Part shown: in pieces, positions 1 to 6,360 of the stretch
How positions within the stretch are numbered: the first letter of the stretch is position 1
Layout of the letters: each line of letters starts with the position of its first letter
Assembly: GCA_016283985.1 (NCBI GenBank)
Contig: JAEENZ010000046.1
Location: 1 to 22,069, forward strand
Direction of reading: 5' to 3'
Source: Bacteroidales bacterium
GTDB lineage: Bacteria > Bacteroidota > Bacteroidia > Bacteroidales > UBA932
Length of the DNA stretch: 22,069 nucleotides
Program-made: the position numbers and the translations under genes
Notes under the pieces: generated by a model
What the model saw: only the letters and a program-made list of their open reading frames with translations
What the model was told of the DNA's origin: nothing
Database searches by the model: none

Positions 1-455
1 ATCAGGCGCTCATATACCATAATTATCGATGACCCGGTGGCAAGCATGGCATCGGCTATGATCAGGGTCTTGCCCTCCAGGTTGGGCGTAGTGCAGTATT
101 CGGTGTTGATATGGAACTTGTCTGCCGCGTCATACTTGCGGTAAGCGGCCAGGAAGGCGCTTTCGGCATTGTCGAAATATGAAAGCATGCCATCGTGGAG
201 AGGCAGGCCGGCGCGGAGGATGGTGGAGAGGACTATCTTGGTATCGAAGGTCTTGACTTCGGCCGTTCCAAGAGGGGTGGGCACCTCTTTTACGCTGTAC
301 TGCAGGGTTTTGCTGATCTCGTATGCGAAGATCTGCCCGAGCCTCTTGAGGTTGGTGCGGAAACGCAGGCGGTCTTTCTGCACTTTCTTGTCTCTCATTT
401 CGGCAATGAAAGAATTGAGCAGGGTGTCTTTTTCTCCAAGATTGACTAGTTTCAT
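1..455 (-). CDS. upp: Uracil phosphoribosyltransferase (3' end cut by window edge)
   Basis: This gene encodes uracil phosphoribosyltransferase, which makes UMP from uracil and PRPP in cytosolic pyrimidine salvage. The first 151 residues are present. They show the family's N-terminal pattern (NLGEKDTLLNSFIAEMRD, residues 5-22), the TILRAGLPL segment (78-86) and the PRPP-binding loop DAMLATGSS (135-143), where the more usual form is DPMLATGGS. About 60 C-terminal residues, including the uracil-binding part, lie beyond position 1. The ATG at 455 follows the stop of the Fur-family gene by 2 nt, so the two are probably co-transcribed, and I see no clear Shine-Dalgarno sequence. The identification rests on the motifs and is firm. 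The two loop substitutions are conservative and do not suggest a dead enzyme. Confidence 0.93.
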   Translation of the reverse strand, partial: MKLVNLGEKDTLLNSFIAEMRDKKVQKDRLRFRTNLKRLGQIFAYEISKTLQYSVKEVPTPLGTAEVKTFDTKIVLSTILRAGLPLHDGMLSYFDNAESAFLAAYRKYDAADKFHINTEYCTTPNLEGKTLIIADAMLATGSSIIMVYERL

Positions 456-457
456 AT

Positions 458-910
458 TCAGGAAATTTTAGTGTTTCTGCTTCTGTGGCAGGTGAGAAGG
501 ACATCTATCTCATCTACTTTATATCCTTTGGGAGGATTCTCCTTGAAAAAAGCCTGCAGCCTGGACATGAAGGCATCATCTTCCAGGTCTTTGAACTCAT
601 TTTTCTTACGGTTATAGATGTGCAGGTGGGGTTTCGTAAGGGAATCATACCACACTATTCCGCTTTTGGAGGGAATGACGCGGTAAAGCCCCATTGATGT
701 GAGTTGGGAAAGGATGTTATAGACGGATGCCACCGTAATCGCCACTTTGCCCCGGGCAAGTATCCAATCCCGAACCATATCGGCACTGGCATGCCCCATG
801 GCCAGCATGGCTTCATGAACCGCCAGACGCTGCGGGGTTGCCTTTAGCCCCTTCGTCTTAAGAATTGAGCGGAATCTGTCGATATCCGGTGCGGAATTCA
901 ATCGTCTCAT
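458..910 (-). CDS. perR: Fur-family repressor, PerR-like
   Basis: This is a 150-residue Fur-superfamily repressor: an N-terminal winged helix (about residues 12-80, with SVYNILSQLTSMGL as the recognition part) followed by a metal-binding dimerisation domain. Aligned by eye to Bacillus PerR, all five regulatory metal ligands are present: H40, D89, H95, H97 and D108. An Asp at the last position is typical of the peroxide sensor PerR, whereas Fur usually has Glu. The two CxxC pairs of the structural zinc site are missing, and the protein has a single cysteine (C141). The ATG at 910 is preferred because upstream in-frame codons would run through the divergent promoter region and encode an atypical hydrophobic stretch. 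It is divergent from trxB, with a palindromic operator candidate between them, which suggests autoregulation and control of trxB. The PerR rather than Fur assignment is inference. Confidence 0.85.
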   Translation of the reverse strand: MRRLNSAPDIDRFRSILKTKGLKATPQRLAVHEAMLAMGHASADMVRDWILARGKVAITVASVYNILSQLTSMGLYRVIPSKSGIVWYDSLTKPHLHIYNRKKNEFKDLEDDAFMSRLQAFFKENPPKGYKVDEIDVLLTCHRSRNTKIS

Positions 911-916
911 GTCGGG

Positions 917-924
917 CAAATATA
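917..924 (-). promoter_or_regulatory. Bacteroidota -7 element for perR (TATATTTG)
   Basis: Read on the minus strand, the octamer matches the Bacteroidota sigma-ABfr -7 consensus TAnnTTTG. It ends 6 nt before the perR ATG, so transcription would start almost at the start codon and give a leaderless or nearly leaderless mRNA. No clear -33 TTG is visible, so the call depends on one element only. Confidence 0.5.
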
Positions 925-926
925 GT

Positions 927-943
927 AAAATAATGATTATATT
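927..943. promoter_or_regulatory. PerR/Fur-box-like palindrome between perR and trxB
   Basis: The core ATAAT-G-ATTAT (930-940, centre at 935) is a perfect inverted repeat, and the pairs 928/942 and 927/943 extend it. It matches the Bacillus PerR box TTATAATnATTATAA at 12 of the 14 defined positions from the third base inward, with mismatches at the outer ends. It overlaps the trxB -7 element (938-945) and lies just upstream of the perR -7 element (917-924), the right place to repress both. Its use by the adjacent regulator is inferred from position and the family's known site. Confidence 0.6.
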
Positions 944-945
944 TG
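938..945 (+). promoter_or_regulatory. -7 element for trxB (TATATTTG)
   Basis: The octamer matches TAnnTTTG and ends 20 nt before the trxB ATG. It overlaps the right half of the palindrome at 927-943. No -33 TTG is seen at the expected distance. Confidence 0.5.
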
Positions 946-965
946 TACGATTTAAAGGTAGCATA

Positions 966-1886
966 ATGGAAAAAGTCAGACTTCTCATAATCGGCGGAGG
1001 CCCTGCAGGTTACACTGCCGGCATATATGCATCCAGGGCTGGTCTCAGCCCCGTTCTATACGAAGGCCCTGAGCCGGGCGGCCAGCTCACCACCACGACT
1101 CTCGTGGAGAACTATCCCGGATTCGCCAACGGCATCGACTCCCTCAGCCTCACCGGCGCCATGCGCGACCAGGCGAAGAACGTGGGCACGGATATCCGCC
1201 GGGGCATCATTACCAAGGCGGATCTGGGCAAGCGCCCGTTCACTTTCGAGATCGACGGCACACCTGCCATCGAGTCGGATGCCGTCATCATCGCCACCGG
1301 CGCGACCGCCAAATACCTGGGCCTGCCCTCCGAAAGGAAGTACAGGGGGATGGGCGTGTCGGCCTGCGCCACCTGCGACGGATTCTTCTACCGCAAGAAG
1401 GACGTGGCCGTGGTAGGCGGAGGAGATACCGCCTGCGAGGAGGCCACCTATCTTGCCGGTCTCTGCCGCAAGGTCTACATGATCGTCCGCAGGGATGTTT
1501 TCCGTGCTTCCGAAGCCATGCAGAACCGTGTCAAGAGCACTCCCAACATCGAAATCCTCTGGAACTGCAACACCCGCGAAGTGCTCGGAGACGCTGCCGG
1601 AGTGACAGGTGTGCGCATCGAGCGCAAAGATGGCGAGGTTTTTGATATAGCAGTCGATGGCTTCTTCCTGGCGATCGGGCATCATCCCAATTCCGACCTT
1701 TTCAAGGAATGGGTGGCCATCGACGGGAACGGCTACATAGTGACGGACGGCTGCAGTTCCCATACCAACGTGGAAGGCGTTTTCGCCGCTGGAGACGTGC
1801 AGGATCCACATTATCGCCAGGCCATCAACGCGGCGGCATCGGGATGCCGTGCGGCATTGGACGCTGAAAAATATTTGAAGAGATGA
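966..1886 (+). CDS. trxB: Thioredoxin reductase
   Basis: This is an NADPH-dependent thioredoxin reductase (306 residues), a cytosolic flavoenzyme that reduces thioredoxin. The FAD-binding GGGPAG is at residues 10-15, the redox-active pair is C134-A-T-C137 followed by DG, and the NADPH-binding GGGDTACEEA follows about 20 residues later. The C-terminal FAD motif GVFAAGDVQD is intact. Length and domain order fit the low-molecular-weight TrxB family. I chose the ATG at 966 because it gives the normal short N-terminus (MEKVRLLIIGGG); the in-frame ATG at 909 would lie upstream of the predicted promoter. The stop overlaps the bamD ATG by 4 nt (ATGA), so they are co-transcribed. Divergence from perR suggests peroxide-responsive expression. 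Confidence 0.95.
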   Translation: MEKVRLLIIGGGPAGYTAGIYASRAGLSPVLYEGPEPGGQLTTTTLVENYPGFANGIDSLSLTGAMRDQAKNVGTDIRRGIITKADLGKRPFTFEIDGTPAIESDAVIIATGATAKYLGLPSERKYRGMGVSACATCDGFFYRKKDVAVVGGGDTACEEATYLAGLCRKVYMIVRRDVFRASEAMQNRVKSTPNIEILWNCNTREVLGDAAGVTGVRIERKDGEVFDIAVDGFFLAIGHHPNSDLFKEWVAIDGNGYIVTDGCSSHTNVEGVFAAGDVQDPHYRQAINAAASGCRAALDAEKYLKR

Positions 1887-2674
1887 AATTGACCAGAATC
1901 ATTCTTGCGGTGGCGGCGCTTGCCTGCCTCCTTCCTTCCTGCAAGAGCCAGTATGAGCAATTGCTTTCGGGGAACGACGTGGATGCCAAGTACACCGCCG
2001 CCTTCGAGTTCTTCAACAAGGGCAAGTACCGCAAGGCGGCCGAGATGTTCGAGAGCATGTCGGTGCTCACCAGCGGCACCCCACAGGAAGATACCGTCCA
2101 GTTCTACTGGGCGCTCAGCAACTATCGCGACAAGGATTATTACACGGCTGAAACCAATTTCAAGACGTTCCTGGACAAGTTCCCCCGCAGCCCCTTCTCG
2201 GACGATGCAGAGTTCCTCCGTCTGGACTGCCTTTACAAGAGCACCTACCGCTGGGAACTGGACCAGTCTCCTACCTACAACGCCATCGTGGCCATCAACG
2301 AGTATCAGATGAACCATCCGGCCTCGTTGCATACGGCGATTTGCAAGAGGATGCTGGAAGACTTGAACGAACGCCTGGACCGCAAGGCATATGAGAACGC
2401 CTACCTCTATTATAAGATGGAGGATTACAAGGCCGCCCGCGTTGCCTTCAGGAACGTGCTGAAGGAAGATTCGGACAACATTTACCGCGAGGACATTCTG
2501 TTCTACACCGCGATGTCCTCCTATAAATATGCTTTCCTCAGCGTGCCCGAGAAACAGAAAGAGCGCTATATGCAGTTCGTGGACGACTACCTGAATTTCG
2601 TGGGCGAGTATCCCGAGTCTTCCCGCTGCAAGGAACTTGAGCATCTCTATAAGAAAGCGAAAGAAAAAATTTGA
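1883..2674 (+). CDS. bamD: Outer membrane assembly lipoprotein BamD
   Basis: This is BamD (263 residues), the TPR-type lipoprotein of the BAM complex that helps BamA insert beta-barrel proteins in the outer membrane. A lipoprotein signal peptide ends in the lipobox LPSC, with C20 as the lipidated cysteine. The remainder has TPR-like helical repeats (FEFFNKGKYRKAAEMFESM near residues 37-55, and ALSNYRDKDYYTAETNFKTFL after it) as in BamD/YfiO. The ATG overlaps the trxB stop, so translation is probably coupled. BamA is encoded separately at 10433-13000 on the same strand. The placement upstream of rpoZ supports the call. Confidence 0.9.
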   Translation: MKLTRIILAVAALACLLPSCKSQYEQLLSGNDVDAKYTAAFEFFNKGKYRKAAEMFESMSVLTSGTPQEDTVQFYWALSNYRDKDYYTAETNFKTFLDKFPRSPFSDDAEFLRLDCLYKSTYRWELDQSPTYNAIVAINEYQMNHPASLHTAICKRMLEDLNERLDRKAYENAYLYYKMEDYKAARVAFRNVLKEDSDNIYREDILFYTAMSSYKYAFLSVPEKQKERYMQFVDDYLNFVGEYPESSRCKELEHLYKKAKEKI

Positions 2675-2676
2675 AA

Positions 2677-2697
2677 CTTTCCGCGAACTGCGGAAGG
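2677..2697 (+). other. Small hairpin between bamD and rpoZ
   Basis: Positions 2677-2684 and 2690-2697 form an 8-bp stem with one G-U pair and a 5-nt loop. No T-tract follows, so it is not a typical intrinsic terminator. It could mark an RNA processing or stability site between the two genes, or be incidental. Confidence 0.35.
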
Positions 2698-2707
2698 TAT
2701 AAGAAGT

Positions 2708-3025
2708 ATGGAAAAGAAAATACCTGTCAACACGATTACCAGGGATATCAAGAACCTGGCTGAGCCTACGGGCAACATTTACGAAACTGTAGTTATCCTC
2801 TCCAAGAGGGCGAACCAGATAGCACTGGCCGAGAAGAAGGAACTCAACAAGAAACTGGAAGATTTCCGCGGTGAGCGCGACGCCACCAAAGAAGAAGTCT
2901 TCGAGAACAAAGAGCAGATCGAGATCTCGAAGTATTACGAGCGTCAGCCCAAGCCCGACCTCGTGGCCATTTCCGAGTTCGAGAACGACGAAATCTATTT
3001 CCGCACCGCCAAGAGCGAGGAGTAG
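2708..3025 (+). CDS. rpoZ: RNA polymerase omega subunit, Bacteroidota type
   Basis: This 105-residue protein is the divergent RNA polymerase omega subunit of Bacteroidota, which assists assembly of the beta-prime subunit. The part NTITRDIKNLAEPTGNIYETV, followed by ILSKRANQIALAEKKELNKKL, matches the conserved omega core (an N-terminal helix, then the R-A-N-Q-I segment). The C-terminal half is charged and probably extended. It lies 33 nt after bamD and ends 2 nt before recN, within one transcription unit. The identification relies on family pattern and gene neighbourhood, since omega proteins are short and diverge quickly. Confidence 0.85.
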   Translation: MEKKIPVNTITRDIKNLAEPTGNIYETVVILSKRANQIALAEKKELNKKLEDFRGERDATKEEVFENKEQIEISKYYERQPKPDLVAISEFENDEIYFRTAKSEE

Positions 3026-3027
3026 CC

Positions 3028-4665
3028 GTGCTGCGCTCCCTACACATAGAGAATTATGTGCTGATAGACTCTCTGGATATCTCTCTTCCGGAGGGTCTCG
3101 GCATTATTACGGGGCAGACCGGCGCCGGCAAGAGCATCCTGCTAGGAGCCCTTTCGCTGCTTATGGGCGCGAAAGGTGATGCCGCGTTAATATCTTCCGG
3201 AGCTCAGAACTGCATAGTGGAGGGAGAGTTTACGGCGCCTGAAGCCATCCGCCAGGCCCTCGAAGAGGCCGAAGTGGAGTGGGACGGCGGGAATCTTCTT
3301 ATCCGCCGCGTGCTGAACGCGAGCGGCCGCAGCAGGTCCTTCATCAACGATTCTCCCGTGAGCGTACAGTTGCTTCAGGAGATATCCGCGCAGCTCGTTG
3401 ACGTGCATTCCCAGCACCAGAGCCTGCAGTTGGCGGACCGCCGTTTCCAGATGAACGTGCTGGACCATTATGCCGGATGCGCCGCCGACGTGGAGGAGTG
3501 CCGTTCCCGCTGGAATGAGGTCCAGGCCGTTTCCCGGGAGATAGATGCACTGCGCGAAAAGCTTTCCCGCCTGCAGGCTGACCGCGAATACAATGCCGCC
3601 CGCTTCAAGCAGCTGGACGATGCCCGGCTGAGGGATGGGGAACTCGAGGAATTAGATGCCGAACAGAAGCAGCTCGCCAATGCCGAGTCCATCAAAGAGA
3701 ATTTCGCCTCCGTTTCCGCCCTGTTGGAACCGGAAGAGGGCATGAGCGTGGAATCCGCCCTGAAAGAAGCGGAACGCCTGATCGGCAAACTCTCCGGGCT
3801 GGTTCCCGGAACGGCCGATCTGGCGGAGCGCCTGCGTTCTTCCCGCATCGAAATAGCCGATATATCGGAAACCGTCGCTGCGCTGGATTCCCGGGTTAAT
3901 CTGTCCCAGGAGCGTCTGGAGCAGGTGGAAGAACGCATGGGTCTTCTGTACGACCTGATGCGAAAGCATGGATGTGCGTCCGTGGCAGAACTGATTGCGG
4001 CCCGGGACCGTTATTCGGAGGCTCTGTTCGATTCCGATGCGTTGGAGGCTCGTTTGGCTGAACTGGAAAAACAGTTGGCTGCATCCAAGAAGGCTCATCT
4101 CGCGCTATGCGATAAGATACATGCCGCCCGCACCAAGGCGGCTCCCGGTCTCGCTGCCGGCATACAGGAATCGCTCCGTTACCTGGAGCTGGACAGGGCC
4201 GTGTTCGCGGTAGATGTGGCGGCGACCGATCCATCTGCCACCGGCTCCGATTCCGTAGCCTTCAGATTCTCTGCTACAGGTGCTTCGCCAGTGGATGTCG
4301 CCAAGTGCGCATCCGGTGGTGAGATCTCCCGTATCATGCTGAGCCTCAAGGCTTTGATGGCACGCTATACTGGCATGCCCACCATGATATTCGATGAAAT
4401 CGACACCGGAGTTTCCGGAAGTGCCGCCGACAAGATGGGGCAGATGATATGCAAGATGGGGCAGGACATGCAGGTGCTTGCCATCACGCATCTCCCGCAG
4501 GTTGCCGCGAAGGGCTCCGCACATTTCGTGGTGGAGAAAAGCGGGGATGTTTCCACCATGCGCCTCCTTTCACCCGATGAACGCGTCCAGGAAATCGCCC
4601 GCCTCCTCAGTGGCGAACGCATCACCCCCGAGGCCGTGGCCAACGCAAAATCTTTGCTGGGATAA
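3028..4665 (+). CDS. recN: DNA repair ATPase RecN
   Basis: RecN (545 residues) is an SMC-like ATPase that acts in recombinational repair of double-strand breaks. The Walker A motif GQTGAGKS is near residue 28 and is followed by the RecN-typical LVDVHSQHQSLQL. A long coiled-coil centre (about 160-380) leads to the ABC signature ASGGEISRIMLSLKAL and Walker B MIFDEIDTGVSG, then ITHLPQVAA. Length is normal for the family. The start is GTG at 3028, 2 nt after the rpoZ stop, with GGAG in the rpoZ tail as a likely ribosome binding site. The gene converges with the LysM gene, with only 3 nt between their stop codons and no visible terminator. Confidence 0.95.
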   Translation: MLRSLHIENYVLIDSLDISLPEGLGIITGQTGAGKSILLGALSLLMGAKGDAALISSGAQNCIVEGEFTAPEAIRQALEEAEVEWDGGNLLIRRVLNASGRSRSFINDSPVSVQLLQEISAQLVDVHSQHQSLQLADRRFQMNVLDHYAGCAADVEECRSRWNEVQAVSREIDALREKLSRLQADREYNAARFKQLDDARLRDGELEELDAEQKQLANAESIKENFASVSALLEPEEGMSVESALKEAERLIGKLSGLVPGTADLAERLRSSRIEIADISETVAALDSRVNLSQERLEQVEERMGLLYDLMRKHGCASVAELIAARDRYSEALFDSDALEARLAELEKQLAASKKAHLALCDKIHAARTKAAPGLAAGIQESLRYLELDRAVFAVDVAATDPSATGSDSVAFRFSATGASPVDVAKCASGGEISRIMLSLKALMARYTGMPTMIFDEIDTGVSGSAADKMGQMICKMGQDMQVLAITHLPQVAAKGSAHFVVEKSGDVSTMRLLSPDERVQEIARLLSGERITPEAVANAKSLLG

Positions 4666-4668
4666 TTC

Positions 4669-6360
4669 CTATTGTAAAACCACTTTGAAGTCCGGCGTGT
4701 AGATTACGCGGCGGACGGCAGCGTTGACGAATCCGGCGGCGTCTTCATCGCGTACGAAACGGAAATCGGTCTGGAGTCCGCGCTCGCTGTAATCCTGGAG
4801 CACCTTGGGCCACTGGCGGCCGTAAGTGCGGCAGATGTCGATGAAGAAGTGCATGGTATCGTAGCCGTGGAAGGCAAACTGATTCGGCTCGGCATTGAAA
4901 AGGGCCCTGTAAGCCATGATGAAATTGCTCACGTTCTTGTTGCCCCAGTCGGTGAAGTAGGCTGCGCTGATATGAGTGTTCACGCTGTGCAGGTACTCGG
5001 TCTCGATCATATTGAAGGAGCGTATGCGCGAGGGGGCGTAAAGTGCGACGTCATGCTTCTTGAACAGCATCAGGTTTACGTTGCGCACGGCATCGTTTGC
5101 AAACGATTCGTCGTCCGCCGCAACTATGTAGCGGGTGATGCCGTTAGCGCTGCAATGCGCTTCGAAGGCCTTCTGTATCGACAGGCCTTCCAGGATACCG
5201 TAGCTGATGGTATGGTATTTCACGCCGGAAGCCTTCAGGGCATCCACGATGCATTTTGATCCCTCGGAAAGCGTAACACCCTTCTGGGTGATGAGTACGA
5301 GGCTGTCGCCGGGAGCCATCTCTTCTATGGCCCATCGAACGATATCCTGATTCTGAAGGGCCGTGGGAGTGGGAGCCTGGATGGAAGGTGCGTTTTTGGT
5401 CAAGGCGACCGCCTGGGGGTCGAGAGGGGATACTATGAATTTGCCGTCGGGGCACCTCTCCAGCATGACCTTCATGTCCTTTGAGGTGATGGGTCCGAAG
5501 ATTATGTCATGACCGGCGAGTGATGCGGGTGTGATGGACGAACTGTCCCGCACGTCGATGGCATCTATGTCGATCTGTACTCCCGATTTGCCAAGGTCGC
5601 GGGCGGCGAGAAGGAGGCCGGAGTAGAAATCGACAGTGTTGTCGGAAAGTTTGCTGCTGGTGAAGGGCAGCAGAAGTGCTACGCTGATTCTTTCAGGAAT
5701 ATCCAGAACGAAAGCATTCAGCGAATCTGCAACCGTAATTAAAGAATCAACTTGAACTTTCAACGAATCGGGCTGCTGCGGGGAAACCGTTTCCTCCGCG
5801 TTGCTGTGCAACCCGTTCCGGGAAAATGCTCCGGAAACGGTTTCCCCGTCAGCAGCCTGGACTTGCGTTTCGGGTTCAGCTGCGGGCTTTTCAGTTGCAG
5901 GAGGATTCTGATTCATCCGGTTATTTCCAGGGAAGAGCCAGCGATCCATTGCCGATGACCCTGTAGTTGCAGGCTTTTCGGTCTTGGTATCGGCAGGGAC
6001 AGTCGTCCCCGTAGCATTTTCCCGTACAGGGTCGCTCTGCGACGCGGAGGGGACGACTGTCCCTGCCGGTGCAGTGGGTTGCGTGGGAATAAAGATAACC
6101 TGACCGACCTTCAGCCCCGCATTCTCCAGATCCAGATTCCTGTTCGAATCATAAATATCCTGCAAACTTACGTTATATGCCTTGCTGATGGAATACAGCG
6201 TCTGTTTCTCCGTCACCACATGGGCATAGTAACTCTTGCCGTTCACGCGGACCTTATCCTGCGAAATCTTTACCTCGGGAGCCTCGTACTGCTGCGCTGC
6301 AGCCTGGAAACCGGCCAGCGAGAGAGATAGAAATATGATTGCAAACAGTCTCTTGATCAT
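4669..6360 (-). CDS. LysM domain plus periplasmic-binding (PBP1-like) envelope protein
   Basis: This is a 563-residue exported protein. A signal peptide covers residues 1-23 (cleavage after AAAQ). One LysM peptidoglycan-binding domain follows at about 44-92 (HVVTEKQTLYSISKAYNV to GQVIFIP). A long Thr/Pro/Glu-rich linker runs from 93 to about 225, and the C-terminus (about 228-563) resembles the type I periplasmic-binding fold of Leu/Ile/Val-binding proteins and LpoA. No ABC permease or ATPase is nearby, so a role in cell-wall sensing or activation is more likely than transport, but the function is not established. The linker is built partly from two homologous palindromic DNA elements (residues about 98-124 and 168-197). 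The ATG at 6360 overlaps the stop of the upstream glycosyltransferase (ATGA), which implies coupling. Confidence 0.8.
   Translation of the reverse strand: MIKRLFAIIFLSLSLAGFQAAAQQYEAPEVKISQDKVRVNGKSYYAHVVTEKQTLYSISKAYNVSLQDIYDSNRNLDLENAGLKVGQVIFIPTQPTAPAGTVVPSASQSDPVRENATGTTVPADTKTEKPATTGSSAMDRWLFPGNNRMNQNPPATEKPAAEPETQVQAADGETVSGAFSRNGLHSNAEETVSPQQPDSLKVQVDSLITVADSLNAFVLDIPERISVALLLPFTSSKLSDNTVDFYSGLLLAARDLGKSGVQIDIDAIDVRDSSSITPASLAGHDIIFGPITSKDMKVMLERCPDGKFIVSPLDPQAVALTKNAPSIQAPTPTALQNQDIVRWAIEEMAPGDSLVLITQKGVTLSEGSKCIVDALKASGVKYHTISYGILEGLSIQKAFEAHCSANGITRYIVAADDESFANDAVRNVNLMLFKKHDVALYAPSRIRSFNMIETEYLHSVNTHISAAYFTDWGNKNVSNFIMAYRALFNAEPNQFAFHGYDTMHFFIDICRTYGRQWPKVLQDYSERGLQTDFRFVRDEDAAGFVNAAVRRVIYTPDFKVVLQ
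5771..5857 (-). repeat. Palindromic element copy 2, inside the LysM gene
   Basis: The left arm (5771-5794) and right arm (5833-5857) are inverted repeats of 24 and 25 nt with one bulged base. They flank a 38-nt core (5795-5832). Read on the minus strand, the core starts GGAGCATTTTCCCG and contains the hairpin GTTGC-ACA-GCAAC. It matches the core of the 5991-6068 copy at 30 of 38 positions, in opposite orientation. Each arm is itself palindromic (GGAAAC-C-GTTTCC). The element is 87 bp, exactly 29 codons, and encodes linker residues about 168-197 without a stop. The elements are REP-like in form. Confidence 0.85.
5991..6068 (+). repeat. Palindromic element copy 1, inside the LysM gene
   Basis: The arms at 5991-6010 (CGGCAGGGACAGTCGTCCCC) and 6049-6068 are a perfect 20-bp inverted repeat around a 38-nt core (6011-6048). 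The core starts GTAGCATTTTCCCG and contains a hairpin GTCGC-TCT-GCGAC (6031-6043). It is homologous to the copy at 5771-5857. The middle pair of this hairpin changes from C-G to T-A between copies, a compensatory change. The arms show the same behaviour next to the core (GTCCCC/GGGGAC here, GTTTCC/GGAAAC there). The element is 78 bp, exactly 26 codons, within the linker region. Confidence 0.88.

Noticed and set aside
4666..4668. Possible terminator between convergent recN and LysM gene
   Set aside because: Only 3 nt separate the stops, and no hairpin plus T-tract is visible.
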